Source: Oceanispirochaeta crateris (lineage in GTDB: Bacteria > Spirochaetota > Spirochaetia > DSM-2461). Taken from it: a stretch of DNA of 64,000 bases. A program made the position numbers and the translations under genes. Below are positions 25,647 through 34,896 of this stretch, in pieces. Each line of letters begins with the position of its first letter. The first letter of the stretch is position 1. Location: the NCBI RefSeq assembly GCF_008329965.1, contig NZ_CP036150.1, positions 2,744,439 to 2,808,438 on the forward strand. The letters run 5' to 3'. Below the pieces are notes generated by a model. It had not been told where the DNA came from. It did no database searches and saw only the letters and a list, made by a program, of their open reading frames with translations.

Positions 25647-26774
25647 TCAGGAATCCCAAGAGAACTTGAAATCCAAATTCCAACGATCCCGTAGTTCGGA
25701 CATCTGCTTCTGCAGAACCGAAGGAACCGGACAGCCATGATCCTTTCTGTACTGCCAGGCTAGGTACTCTTTCTCTCCAGCAGTATAGATTCTTTCCTCT
25801 CCAGGAGCTTTCTTAGAATCCCGTAAACCTCTCATGATAGATCCGGCAATTTTACGAAAAACCTTTTCACCCATAAAGGCATCTGTATTGATGGCGATGA
25901 AAAAATGTCCTAGAGGATAGGGAATCTTGTTCCCTTCTTCATCAAAGCCGTTCAAGTCTTTCATAAACTTTCCATCCTGCAACGCCGCAGACAGGACTTC
26001 TACAACTGTGGCGTACCCAAATCCCTTGAATCCGGCAGTTTCTTCTCCAATCCCGCCTAAGGGAGCCAGGGCGGCCTTGCCCTTTGTCAGATCAATGAGA
26101 ACCTGCTGTGTATCCGTTCGAGTCTTACCATTCTCATCAATAACCCAACCTGGAGGGAGGTCTTTTCCTGCCCGTCCATACACTTCCAGCTTTCCTCTCT
26201 GGGACACCGATGTGGCACAGTCAAGATTAAAATCAAACTCTTCATCTGTGGGAAGTCCAATAGTCAGAGGATTGGTACCCAGCATGTTTTCTACCCCAAA
26301 AGTCGGAGCAATAGAAGGCCGGGCATTTGTCCCGGTCATGCCGATCATTCCGGCTTTTGTAGCCATGGAAGTATAGTACCCGGCAATACCGTAGTGAGTT
26401 GAATTCCGAACGGCGACCATACCCATCCCATGTTCTTTGGCTTTATCAATGGCCATCTGCATGGCCTGTTTGGCAACCACATGACCTAAACCGTTATTAC
26501 CATCCAATACCGCTGTTGTGGTCGTTTCCTTGATGACATCAACCTTCGTGAGGGGATTCATAATCCCTGCATCAAGTCTATCGATATAAATAGGTTTCAA
26601 CCGGCCGATACCGTGGGAGTCAATCCCTCTCTTATCCGATTCGATTAGAACATCCGAGATGATATTTGCATCACCCTCGGGTATACCACTTTTGAGCAAA
26701 ACCTGCTTCATGAAATCTTCTAGGACTTCAAAGTCCATCCATTCACAATCTTTATAAGCATCAGCATATCCCAT
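25647..26774 (-). CDS. Ldh2-type malate/L-lactate dehydrogenase
   Basis: A 375-residue member of the LDH2/MDH2 family (malate, lactate or ureidoglycolate dehydrogenases), unrelated to the Rossmann-type LDH. Family features: DKRGIDSHGIGRL (catalytic His in SHG), VRNSTHYGIAGYY, GTNPLTIGLP and DCATSVSQRGK. AAAGGAGG five bases before the ATG at 26774 sets the start, 21 bases inside the longest frame. It is the first gene of the malate operon with malic enzyme. Malate is the likeliest substrate by context. Two AGATCG-type operators lie in its promoter. Confidence 0.88.
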   Translation of the reverse strand: MGYADAYKDCEWMDFEVLEDFMKQVLLKSGIPEGDANIISDVLIESDKRGIDSHGIGRLKPIYIDRLDAGIMNPLTKVDVIKETTTTAVLDGNNGLGHVVAKQAMQMAIDKAKEHGMGMVAVRNSTHYGIAGYYTSMATKAGMIGMTGTNARPSIAPTFGVENMLGTNPLTIGLPTDEEFDFNLDCATSVSQRGKLEVYGRAGKDLPPGWVIDENGKTRTDTQQVLIDLTKGKAALAPLGGIGEETAGFKGFGYATVVEVLSAALQDGKFMKDLNGFDEEGNKIPYPLGHFFIAINTDAFMGEKVFRKIAGSIMRGLRDSKKAPGEERIYTAGEKEYLAWQYRKDHGCPVPSVLQKQMSELRDRWNLDFKFSWDS

Positions 26775-26830
26775 ACCAGCCTCCTTTATTCTCATTCTAT
26801 TAGCATATAAATGTTATCTTTTCTATTTTC

Positions 26831-26882
26831 ATATTAGATCGTTAATGATCTATTTGTCAACTTATAAGATCGTTTTTAGATT
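26831..26882 (-). promoter_or_regulatory. malate operon promoter with two DeoR-type operators
   Basis: On the minus strand TTGACA (26855-26860) and TAATAT (26831-26836) are 18 bases apart. The spacer is filled by the palindromic site AGATCGTTAATGATCT (26836-26851). A second, weaker copy AGATCGTTTTTAGATT lies at 26867-26882, exactly 31 bases away (three helical turns). The same motif, AGATCGCCAACGATCT, precedes the DeoR gene. This points to repression by that protein. Confidence 0.8.
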
Positions 26883-26939
26883 ATTTCAGGAATATTTAAA
26901 AATTATTCTTCAAACGACACCGTATTCGATCATAATAAT

Positions 26940-27725
26940 TCATTCTAAATCATTTAAAACGATCAAGCGTACACCCGCAGCAAAAAAATCTTTTTTCATT
27001 GACGGATCAGGTAGAGAATCTGTAATAAGGAAGGATACAGATGAAATAGAGGCAATATAATGAAGCGATAAGGTGCCAATCTTACTGGAATCGGCCACGA
27101 CAATAACCCTGCCGGCTGTCTGCTCTATCATTTTCCGGCTTACCGCAGCTTCATGAGGATTGTGAGACGTGAGCCCCCGGCGAAGAGAAATCCCATCTAT
27201 CCCAATAATACTGGTGGTTGGGTAACTTTGAGACAAAGGGTCTAAAGCTCCTTCACCAACAAGACAACCTGTTCCAGTTCTCAAGGTACCACCAGTGAGA
27301 ATGAACTCACAGTCTGCCGCTGTTTCCAGATTATAAAGGGCTGCCGCATTATTACTGACAATGGTAAGTCTGGGGATCTGTACCAGTTCATGGATAACAA
27401 GCGCCGTAGTAGATCCACTGTTAATATAGACTGTTTCACCAGGTTCTATAAGAGAGACCGTTTTTTTGGCAATAGCTTTTTTTATTGGAACATTTGTCTG
27501 CCCCTTATCCAGATAGGAAGGCTCATTAATCTGGACATGAGACTGTATCGCTCCCCCATGTGTACGCTCCAAAAGGCCCTCTGATTCCATACAGGCCAGA
27601 TCGCGGCGGATAGTGATAACAGAGACATCCAGATCCCGGCTCAGCTCATCGACCCGAACGATCCTTTTCTCTTTTAAAAGATGCAGAATGCGGGCACGCC
27701 TTTCTGCGGGGATTTCCATCTTCAT
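26940..27725 (-). CDS. DeoR family transcriptional repressor
   Basis: A 261-residue regulator. N-terminal winged helix-turn-helix (RRARILHLLKEK, VDELSRDLDVSVITIRRDL) followed by a sugar-phosphate-isomerase-like sensor domain (INSGSTTALVIHEL, LTGGTLR, GIDGISLRRGLTSHNP). DeoR proteins usually sense phosphorylated sugars. It lies upstream of the Ldh2-malic enzyme operon and the same 16-bp operator occurs before both, so it probably represses itself and the malate genes. The effector is unknown. AAGGG lies just before the ATG at 27725. Confidence 0.9.
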   Translation of the reverse strand: MKMEIPAERRARILHLLKEKRIVRVDELSRDLDVSVITIRRDLACMESEGLLERTHGGAIQSHVQINEPSYLDKGQTNVPIKKAIAKKTVSLIEPGETVYINSGSTTALVIHELVQIPRLTIVSNNAAALYNLETAADCEFILTGGTLRTGTGCLVGEGALDPLSQSYPTTSIIGIDGISLRRGLTSHNPHEAAVSRKMIEQTAGRVIVVADSSKIGTLSLHYIASISSVSFLITDSLPDPSMKKDFFAAGVRLIVLNDLE

Positions 27726-27807
27726 ACGCCCTTGTTCCCTTAACTATTGTAAAGATATAGTCTCTTGACTCATTTTGAATCATAATAGATCAGAAAGCAA
27801 GTAGAAT

Positions 27808-27823
27808 AGATCGCCAACGATCT
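27808..27823 (-). promoter_or_regulatory. palindromic operator upstream of the DeoR gene
   Basis: AGATCGCCAACGATCT is a perfect 6-4-6 inverted repeat (AGATCG/CGATCT), 83 bases before the DeoR start codon and matching the two sites at the malate operon promoter. It indicates autoregulation. Confidence 0.75.
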
Positions 27824-27854
27824 TTATATCCGGGATATTAGAGAAGTCTCCAAC

Positions 27855-28715
27855 TCAGTTAATATTTAATGATTTCGCAATTTTGATAAGACTGTCATAA
27901 TCCTCAATATTCACAGGTTCAAATCCTTCTATTCCAGCCCTGTTCAAAGCCCTTTGGCCTCTTTCTGTTTCAGGAAGTGTCAATAAAATATCTCTGATAG
28001 TCTTTATTGTCTCCTGATCAAGGTTCTTATTGACAACAAATGGTCCCAGAGCAAAAGGTTCGGAGCGGTCAAAGACGTATAGCTCTTCTCGTATATCTTC
28101 GGATTGTTCATTATAAATAAATGAAGCACAGACTCCAGCATCTGAAGTTCTGTTTAAAACAGAGAGGATCAAAGAATCCTGTTTTGAAATTATTATTGTT
28201 TCAGAAAAATCGGTTTCGGGTTCAATATTTTTTCTTCTAAACATTTCATGAGGAATCAAATAAGAACTAGTTGAATATGGATCACCTAGAGCAACAACCC
28301 TTCCATGAAGATCGTCTATAGACTTGATTCCACTATTTTTTCTGGTAAAAAAGAAACTCTGATAACTCTTTGAATTTTGTATTTTCCTTGCGGCAATAGG
28401 AATAACGGCATCATAGGGAATAACCCTCAAGAATGAAAAGGCATTAATAATTCCAAAATCAATTTCCTGATTGATATAGGCTTTCTGCATCTCAGAAAAT
28501 GTCTTCTTATGAACAAATTCAATTTTGACATTTAACCCTTCAGACATTATCTCCATCAAAGGAGTCATACTCTCAATGAGAAGAGAAGGATTCTGGCTTG
28601 AGGAATAACCAAATTTGAGAGTTTCACTGCTCCCCTGCTCCTGGCAGCAGAGCTGACCTGCACCCAAGAGAATAAAAAGACTTAAAAATATCATTATGAT
28701 TTTACATTTATTCAT
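27855..28715 (-). CDS. PhnD-like phosphate/phosphonate-binding protein
   Basis: A 286-residue exported binding protein of the PhnD type: hydrophobic leader, then KFGYSSSQNPSLLIESMTPLM, FGIINAFSFL, VVALGDPYSTSSYL and SDAGVCASFIY, all typical of this family. The leader ends in CC (near residue 23); a lipoprotein is possible but the preceding residues are a poor lipobox. AAAGGG six bases before the ATG at 28715 sets the start. It is cotranscribed with an upstream Na/Pi symporter, with no ABC permease or ATPase beside it, so it may be a sensor or an orphan binding protein rather than part of a transporter. Confidence 0.82.
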   Translation of the reverse strand: MNKCKIIMIFLSLFILLGAGQLCCQEQGSSETLKFGYSSSQNPSLLIESMTPLMEIMSEGLNVKIEFVHKKTFSEMQKAYINQEIDFGIINAFSFLRVIPYDAVIPIAARKIQNSKSYQSFFFTRKNSGIKSIDDLHGRVVALGDPYSTSSYLIPHEMFRRKNIEPETDFSETIIISKQDSLILSVLNRTSDAGVCASFIYNEQSEDIREELYVFDRSEPFALGPFVVNKNLDQETIKTIRDILLTLPETERGQRALNRAGIEGFEPVNIEDYDSLIKIAKSLNIN

Positions 28716-28762
28716 TTGAATCCCTTTCAATATCTTATATCCATAATGATAAAACTGCAAAA

Positions 28763-30409
28763 TTAATTAATACGGCTCAGTCGCTTGGCTATGTAAGCAA
28801 TATGTCCGTTGATCCTGGAAAGATAACTAATGAGATCCAGGTGTACCGAGGATGTAGCAATCGACTCCGACTGCCCCTGATACAATCTTTCAATATGAAG
28901 CTTTTTATATTTTTCTTCTTCTTTCTTCTTATGAAAATCAAGGACTTTTTTAGCCATTCTCAAATCATCATCCTTCAGAGCCTGGATCAAATACTCAAAA
29001 TTTCTATTGACCCTATAAATGAGATGTTCCAGTTCATGAAATCCATCTTCTGAAAATTTAAGGTCCTGATCAACTTTTTTTTCAAACAGGCTCATAATAT
29101 TTTTATCTATAAGATCGCCAATGGATTCCAGTTCATTCTGAATATACATATAGTTCACACAAAGAGCGGACTCTTTTTCAGAAAGCTCCTCTTGCGAAAG
29201 TTTGGCCAGAAAATGAATTATTGAAGCATGAAGAGTATCCACTTTAGAGTCAAGTTCACGGACTCGGTTAAAAACTGAAATATCATTGGAACTGAAACCT
29301 GTTTTCATATCAATAATCATACTCTGGATAAAATCCGCTACTCTTAGAACTTCTTTTTTTGCCATCAGGAGAGAAAGATCAACGCTGCTGCTGATGAGCC
29401 GGTCTTTGATGTATTTAACACCAAAGGGTTTCACGGCTTCACCTTCAGGAAAAATCCGATTAAAGAAACGGAGGATAAGCCTTAGATTGGGAAAGACAAT
29501 GATGTGATTAATGATAGGCATAAAAGTGAAACCCATGGCAATTTGCCTGGCCAGGCTATCTGTTCTCAGAACATTCAGTGTAAACCATTTGATAGCCCAG
29601 ATATATAGACGTTCCCCCTGAAAGGGGATGGACAGAAGGATAAAGACCCAAAAAGCCCCGATAAGCTGAAACAAAATATGGATATAAGCGGACCTCTTGG
29701 CTTCACGATTTAGTGTAATACTCCCCAGAACTGCCGTTATACAGGTTCCTACAGCAGCGCCCAAATTGATGGGAATAGCCTGTTCAAGGCTGATCGTACC
29801 AGAAAGTGCCATAGCAATGGTAATACTGGTGGTGGCACCGGAGGATTGGATAATCATAGTGAAAATCACACCCAAAAGAATTCCCAGAATTGGTGTTTCG
29901 ATGTTTTTCATTAAAAGAATAAAAGGTTCAAAGCTTCTTAGGGGTTTAAGTGAAGTGGACATCATATCCATACCAAGGAAAAGGAGCCCGAAAGTGAATA
30001 CTGTCATGGCTATGTGTCTTTTCTTTCTGTCTTTTGAAGTAATGCGGAGCAAAAACCCGACGAAAACAATCAAGGAGGAAAACTTGGTTATAGAAGGAAA
30101 GGCAATCAACTGAGGGAGAAAAGTCGAGCCGAGTTCCGCTCCAAGGGTTACAGCAAGGCTCTGGTGAAATGTCATAAGACCTGCTCCCACAAGAGCCGCC
30201 TCCAGAACCGTTGTAGCTGAGGAAGACTGATTCACAATAGTAATTCCAAGACCAGTAAAATATCCCCTAACAGGTCCCTTTGTAAGAGTCATCATAATAG
30301 ACTTCATTTTGCTGCCGGCAATAGAAGTGAGATGCTTGTTCATTTCTATCATGCCATACAAAAATATCGCCAGCCCCCCTACCAGCGAAAATAGGTTCCA
30401 CATACTCAT
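28763..30409 (-). CDS. Na/Pi cotransporter family protein with PhoU-like tail
   Basis: A 548-residue protein. Two inverted membrane repeats carry the family's QSSS motif (VNQSSSATTVLEA and IIQSSGATTSITIAM), needed for sodium and phosphate binding. From about residue 340 a cytosolic PhoU-like helical domain follows (charged helices, ELESIGDLIDKN), typical of the bacterial YjbB/NptA type. It should import or export phosphate with sodium. GGAG precedes the ATG at 30409. The PhnD-like gene follows 47 bases later; a terminator for tctA lies upstream. Confidence 0.92.
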   Translation of the reverse strand: MSMWNLFSLVGGLAIFLYGMIEMNKHLTSIAGSKMKSIMMTLTKGPVRGYFTGLGITIVNQSSSATTVLEAALVGAGLMTFHQSLAVTLGAELGSTFLPQLIAFPSITKFSSLIVFVGFLLRITSKDRKKRHIAMTVFTFGLLFLGMDMMSTSLKPLRSFEPFILLMKNIETPILGILLGVIFTMIIQSSGATTSITIAMALSGTISLEQAIPINLGAAVGTCITAVLGSITLNREAKRSAYIHILFQLIGAFWVFILLSIPFQGERLYIWAIKWFTLNVLRTDSLARQIAMGFTFMPIINHIIVFPNLRLILRFFNRIFPEGEAVKPFGVKYIKDRLISSSVDLSLLMAKKEVLRVADFIQSMIIDMKTGFSSNDISVFNRVRELDSKVDTLHASIIHFLAKLSQEELSEKESALCVNYMYIQNELESIGDLIDKNIMSLFEKKVDQDLKFSEDGFHELEHLIYRVNRNFEYLIQALKDDDLRMAKKVLDFHKKKEEEKYKKLHIERLYQGQSESIATSSVHLDLISYLSRINGHIAYIAKRLSRIN

Positions 30410-30430
30410 AGCTGCACTCCTTCATAACTT

Positions 30431-30455
30431 AAAAAGGGTTGCCCTGAAGCAACCC
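30431..30455 (-). terminator. terminator of tctCBA
   Basis: On the minus strand GGGTTGC pairs with GCAACCC around a 6-base loop, followed by TTTTT. It lies 22 bases after the tctA stop and before the Na/Pi gene. Confidence 0.85.
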
Positions 30456-30476
30456 CTGATTTATTTAATACTCTTT

Positions 30477-31964
30477 TTAAATTGCCGATTCTTCGGTTGG
30501 ATCCATTTCTGGTGCGGTAAAATAACTGGAAACGATCAGAATGACTGTGATTGCAATCAAAACGATACTTGTAGGACGGGTAACAAAAATAGAATAAGAT
30601 CCCTTACCCATCAAGATTCCCTGGGCAAATCCTTTTTCTGCAATAGGTCCGAGGATTAGCCCCAGAACCAGTGCTCCCATGGAAAAACCATATTTACTTA
30701 GAAAATATCCCAATAAAGCAAATATAATCATAACTCCCACATCAAACAGGCTGTTCTGTATGGCATAAGTACCAATAACCGAGAACATACAGACAACTGG
30801 TATCAGCAGGGATGTAGGTATTAATGAAACCTTTGCCAACTGGGGTGCAAAAAACAATCCCACCATCAGAAATACGACATTGGCAACGAATAGGGAAAGG
30901 ATAAAAGGATAAGTAACATCAGCATACCGGGTAAACAGTTCAGGACCCGGGATAAGCCCCTGAATAATCAAACCTCCCATAAGGGCTGCAGAGGTTGTAT
31001 TTCCCGGAATACCGAGGGTCAGAAGAGGGATCAAAGATCCCCCGGTTACGGCGTTATTACTACTTTCAGCAGCAGCAATCCCCTCAAGACTTCCTTTTCC
31101 AAACTCATGCTTTTTTTTGGAAATTTGCCTTTGAGTCTGGTATGCCAGAAAGGCTGAAATAGTGGCACCGGCGCCCGGCAGGATACCGATTCCGGTTCCC
31201 ATAAAAGAACCAAGAGTTATGGGTTTAACCAATCCTTTAGGCATTTTTTCTTTTTTGATAACCGCTTTAGCATCTCCTACACCCTTGGCAATAGTCTTTT
31301 CTCCTGCCAGGGTAAGCATCTGGGCAATGGAGAACATTCCAATAAGAGGAGCCATAAAATCAAGCCCTTCATAAAGCTCCAGAAAACCACCAGTGTAGCG
31401 AAGGCTTCCGGAAATTGGGTCTGTACCAATCAGAGAAATTGCCAGACCTATAAAACCCGACAACAACCCCTTGATCATATTACCTTTGGCAAACATGACG
31501 ATACTGGCCAGGCCCATAATAGCCAAGAGGAAATACTCGGGAGGACCAAAATTCAAGGCGAAATAAGCCAGAATTGGGGCGAAAATCAATAGTACGGCCG
31601 TAGAGATAATTCCACCCCAGAAGCTGGAAACTGCCGAGACTTTTAGGGCAATTCCCGCACGGCCTTTCCTTGTTAGAGGATAACCTTCAAACGATGTACA
31701 CAATGCTGCGGGAGTACCAGGTGTTGACATAAGAATTGATGCTATTGAACCACCGTACATAGAACCGCTATATGACCCTCCCATCATGGCAAGACCCATC
31801 ACCGGATCCATGGAGAAAGTGGTGGGAATCAGAATGGCAACAGCTAGAGTACCCGTTAATCCAGGCATGGCTCCCATCATGGTTCCAAGCACCGTTCCCG
31901 ACGCGATTGCAATCAGGTTTGGTATTGTAAAAAGAATCTCAATATAGTTGAAAATCATATCCAT
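30477..31964 (-). CDS. tctA: tripartite tricarboxylate transporter large membrane subunit TctA
   Basis: A 495-residue protein with about 10-12 membrane segments. Family signatures include the N-terminal GAMPGLTGTLAVAILIPTTF and the second copy GILPGAGATISAFLAYQTQ, the GxxPGxxGT-type motifs of TctA. It forms the transport channel for citrate-like or other organic acids, working with TctB and the binding protein TctC. GGAGG nine bases before the ATG. Last gene of tctCBA. Substrate is not shown by sequence; neighbouring malate enzymes make a C4-dicarboxylate possible. Confidence 0.93.
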   Translation of the reverse strand: MDMIFNYIEILFTIPNLIAIASGTVLGTMMGAMPGLTGTLAVAILIPTTFSMDPVMGLAMMGGSYSGSMYGGSIASILMSTPGTPAALCTSFEGYPLTRKGRAGIALKVSAVSSFWGGIISTAVLLIFAPILAYFALNFGPPEYFLLAIMGLASIVMFAKGNMIKGLLSGFIGLAISLIGTDPISGSLRYTGGFLELYEGLDFMAPLIGMFSIAQMLTLAGEKTIAKGVGDAKAVIKKEKMPKGLVKPITLGSFMGTGIGILPGAGATISAFLAYQTQRQISKKKHEFGKGSLEGIAAAESSNNAVTGGSLIPLLTLGIPGNTTSAALMGGLIIQGLIPGPELFTRYADVTYPFILSLFVANVVFLMVGLFFAPQLAKVSLIPTSLLIPVVCMFSVIGTYAIQNSLFDVGVMIIFALLGYFLSKYGFSMGALVLGLILGPIAEKGFAQGILMGKGSYSIFVTRPTSIVLIAITVILIVSSYFTAPEMDPTEESAI

Positions 31965-31979
31965 AATCAGCGTCCTCCG

Positions 31980-32411
31980 TCAGGGCATGGGTACCTGGAG
32001 CATTCTAAAAAACACCAGATAAGTCGATAAGAGAATCCCAACAAATGAAGCAGCCATGATTTTCCAGTTCCTGTAACCCAGCAGCAATGATGTTGCTGCC
32101 AGGAAGGGAATCGTGGCAATCATAAACCCGACGTTTAACATAAGAAGGATCATATAGGCCAGCATTAATCCGACAAGGCCGAAAAAGTAGGTTTTGTTAG
32201 TGAATAATTCCACTTTCCCCGACTTTTTTTTCAAGGTCATACTGAAGTCGACTGCCGAAAGTATGGCCATTCCGGCACCTACGAACTTAACATAGACCGC
32301 AGTGCTGGTCTGAGCCCTTTCGGGGAAACCCAATGCGCTAATATATAACACTATTCCTAGAAAGACGAAAAATGCCGCCAGAGCAAGTTCGCCAGGTTTT
32401 TTATTGACCAT
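31980..32411 (-). CDS. tctB: tripartite tricarboxylate transporter small membrane subunit TctB
   Basis: A 143-residue membrane protein with four predicted helices, the usual size and layout of TctB. Sequence is poorly conserved in this family; identification rests on size, topology and its place between tctC (5 bases upstream) and tctA (15 bases downstream). Confidence 0.87.
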   Translation of the reverse strand: MVNKKPGELALAAFFVFLGIVLYISALGFPERAQTSTAVYVKFVGAGMAILSAVDFSMTLKKKSGKVELFTNKTYFFGLVGLMLAYMILLMLNVGFMIATIPFLAATSLLLGYRNWKIMAASFVGILLSTYLVFFRMLQVPMP

Positions 32412-32416
32412 AATTC

Positions 32417-33376
32417 TTACCAGGGTTCCTTTGCATAAAGAGATTCCATTTCTTTCTGAAGATTATCCATAAAGATGGCATAACTGGGACCGTCTTTGTA
32501 AACAAAGGACTGATTACTCTTTTCAAGAGTTTCAGCAAACTCAGGATCAGATGTTACATCAGACATCAGTTTTTCCAGAACATTTTTAACATCAGCAGGA
32601 GCATCTTTCTGAATAACGAAACCACGGGTACCACTCATTTTTACGCGGTCATACCCTACTTCACCGATTGTAGGAATATCCATAGCTCTTGCATCTTTAT
32701 TATCACCCAGGATTGCAAGAATCTTCACTTCTCCATTCTGATGCTGTGAAATCATCTGAGATATATTCATAAATGCGACATCTACGTGTCCACCCATGAC
32801 AGTAGCCTTCTGTTCAGAAGATCCGGAAGCAGGAATAACGGAGAATTCTACACCCGTAGCACTCTGGAACAGCATCAAAGCTAAATGGTCATCACTACCA
32901 ATCCCATTTACAGAAGCCGTCATCTCATTGGCTTTGGTGTAGGATACCAGCTCTTCCAAAGAGTTTACCGGACTGTCTTTAGGAACAACAATGATACTGG
33001 GATCTTCCAGGATTTGATTTAGAAAATGGAAGTCATCCAATACATATCTGGCTCTTCCGGAAACGATATGTGAGGGAAGTTGAACAGTAAAAATAAGGCC
33101 TAGAGTATATCCATCAGGTTTTGCAGCCGCAATATACTCAAATCCCTGCTGGCCACCTGAACCAGGTTTGTTGACAACGGCAAATTCTGCATCGGGAAGG
33201 TACTTCTGGGCAACCTGAACAAAGATCCGGGCCAGAGCATCGGTTGAGCCACCAGCTTTGGAAGGGACTACAATATCAATCGTTTTTGAGGGATACACAC
33301 TTTCATTTTGACCCTCGGCCATTAGAGAAAGGGTTGTGACGATTCCAAGAATCAATAATAAGAAAACTTTTTTCAT
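32417..33376 (-). CDS. tctC: tricarboxylate-binding protein TctC (Bug family)
   Basis: A 319-residue periplasmic binding protein. Signal peptide (MKKVFLLLILGIVTTLSLMA), then the Bug-family signature YPSKTIDIVVPSKAGGSTDALAR and PDGYTLG, the loops that hold the carboxylates of the ligand. The frame extends to 33406, but the signal peptide and AAAGGAG favour the ATG at 33376. It is the first gene of tctCBA and follows a sigma-54 promoter and the regulator genes that probably control it. Confidence 0.92.
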   Translation of the reverse strand: MKKVFLLLILGIVTTLSLMAEGQNESVYPSKTIDIVVPSKAGGSTDALARIFVQVAQKYLPDAEFAVVNKPGSGGQQGFEYIAAAKPDGYTLGLIFTVQLPSHIVSGRARYVLDDFHFLNQILEDPSIIVVPKDSPVNSLEELVSYTKANEMTASVNGIGSDDHLALMLFQSATGVEFSVIPASGSSEQKATVMGGHVDVAFMNISQMISQHQNGEVKILAILGDNKDARAMDIPTIGEVGYDRVKMSGTRGFVIQKDAPADVKNVLEKLMSDVTSDPEFAETLEKSNQSFVYKDGPSYAIFMDNLQKEMESLYAKEPW

Positions 33377-33418
33377 GTCTGAGACATCTCCTTTGATTTT
33401 AATCATTAGAGATTACTT

Positions 33419-33437
33419 AAGCAAAAAGGATACCAAA
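33419..33437 (-). promoter_or_regulatory. sigma-54 promoter of tctCBA
   Basis: On the minus strand TTTGGTATCCTTTTTGCTT keeps the essential GG (33433-33434) and GC (33421-33422), exactly 12 bases apart, with TTGCT at -12. The -24 box is weaker than consensus (TGGTAT for TGGCAC), as expected for an activator-dependent promoter. Transcription should start near 33409. The gene just upstream encodes a sigma-54 activator. Confidence 0.75.
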
Positions 33438-33509
33438 GATGATTTTATCCTCCGGATGCTGTTTTAGAAATAGTACAGCCCCATGCTCTCAGCCTAAAGT
33501 GTTCTAATC

Positions 33510-33556
33510 TGTTCCATTTGGAACACAGCTTTTTCAAAGTTGTTCCTTATGGCACA
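33510..33556 (-). promoter_or_regulatory. two upstream activator sites for the sigma-54 regulator
   Basis: TGTTCCATTTGGAACA (33510-33525) is a perfect 6-4-6 palindrome. A second copy with one arm change, TGTTCCTTATGGCACA, lies at 33541-33556, 31 bases away, on the same DNA face. They lie 75-135 bases upstream of the -24/-12 promoter, the usual place for NtrC-type enhancer sites, and the second overlaps the regulator's stop codon. Confidence 0.78.
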
Positions 33557-34896
33557 GTAAGTTCATATTTTTTTATCCTGTTATACAGCGCTTTTCTCCC
33601 GATGCCCAAAGTTTTGGCGGTTTTTGAAATATTCCAACCACAGCTTTCCAGAGCTTCACGGACAATTTCTTTTTCCCGAACAGACAGCGTTGGCTGCCTG
33701 ATTTCAGAAGATTCTGCTTCATACGTTTCCTCTTTTAACCTGTCTCTATATTCTTCAATCTCAGCAGGTAGAGAATCCAGAATCATCAACCGTTCTACAC
33801 AGTTCTTCAGCTCCCGTACATTACCAGGCCAGTTATAGCTCATCAATTTCTCCATATGTTCACGGGAGATATCATGCATGGGAGAACATTCCCCATTTCC
33901 AATTGTTTTTTTGAAGCTGTCAATCAATAAAGGAATGTCTTCCATTCTGTCCCGCAGTGGAGGGGCGTTTATACTAATTACATTTAGCCTATAATACAGA
34001 TCCGAGCGGAATCTTTTGTTCTCAACTTCATTTTTCAGATTTTTATTTGTGGCGGCAATTAAGCGGAAATCAACTTCAAGCTGCTGTGTTCCACCTATGC
34101 GCACAAACTGCTTTTCCTGTATCACTCTGAGAAGTTTTGCCTGACAGGAAAGGGGTAATTCACCAATTTCGTCCAGAAAAAGTGTTCCTCCCGCAGCCTT
34201 TTCTATTCGACCTTTTTTTAGGACATTTGCCCCTGTAAAAGCTCCTTTTTCATGCCCGAAAAGCTCACTTTCTATCAAAGATTCGGGAATTGCAGAACAA
34301 TCTACCACAATGAACGCTTCATGAACTCTCCGACTATAGGCATAAAGACTCCTGGCTATAAGTTCTTTCCCTGTTCCGCATTCTCCCTGAATAAGAACCC
34401 CGGAATCAGTAGGAGCAACTACTTTGATAATAGAAAACATTTTAAGCATGGGAGCAGACTTCCCTATAATATTATCCAGTCCCCATTCCTGTTTAAGATT
34501 TTCCTTCAGCTTTTCATTTTCAGACCGGTTATGGCATTCATCAAGAATTTGAGCAATTTTAATCTTCAGCAGGTCATAATGAAGAGGCTTGGTCAGATAA
34601 TCATTAGCCCCAGATTTTATGGCCTCTACAGCAGAAGAAATAGAACCAAAGGCTGTTAAAAGAATGACTGGTACTTTCTCGTCTTTTTTCCTCAGGAGCT
34701 TGATAAATTCAAGACCTGACATTTTTTCCATTTTAAGATCAGTCAATATGATATCCGGTGACTCTTTACCAAATAGGACAAGCCCTTCTTCTCCGGACAG
34801 GGCTGTCACTGTATCATATCCTGAAGCCTGTAAAATATCGCTCAGGACCTGACATATATTTATTTTATCATCAATAATCAATATTTTATGCTTCAC
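33547..34896 (-). CDS. sigma-54 response regulator for tctCBA
   Basis: A 449-residue NtrC-type activator: receiver (phosphoacceptor in [12 protein letters not shown]), AAA+ domain with [14 protein letters not shown] and FLDEIGEL, and Fis-type helix-turn-helix ([19 protein letters not shown]). A GTG at 34896 with AGGAA before it is the likely start; it overlaps the kinase gene by 11 bases. The longer frame to 34956 would run through the kinase's end. A sigma-54 promoter and two palindromic enhancer sites downstream show that tctCBA is the likely target. Confidence 0.9.
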   Translation of the reverse strand: MKHKILIIDDKINICQVLSDILQASGYDTVTALSGEEGLVLFGKESPDIILTDLKMEKMSGLEFIKLLRKKDEKVPVILLTAFGSISSAVEAIKSGANDYLTKPLHYDLLKIKIAQILDECHNRSENEKLKENLKQEWGLDNIIGKSAPMLKMFSIIKVVAPTDSGVLIQGECGTGKELIARSLYAYSRRVHEAFIVVDCSAIPESLIESELFGHEKGAFTGANVLKKGRIEKAAGGTLFLDEIGELPLSCQAKLLRVIQEKQFVRIGGTQQLEVDFRLIAATNKNLKNEVENKRFRSDLYYRLNVISINAPPLRDRMEDIPLLIDSFKKTIGNGECSPMHDISREHMEKLMSYNWPGNVRELKNCVERLMILDSLPAEIEEYRDRLKEETYEAESSEIRQPTLSVREKEIVREALESCGWNISKTAKTLGIGRKALYNRIKKYELTVP

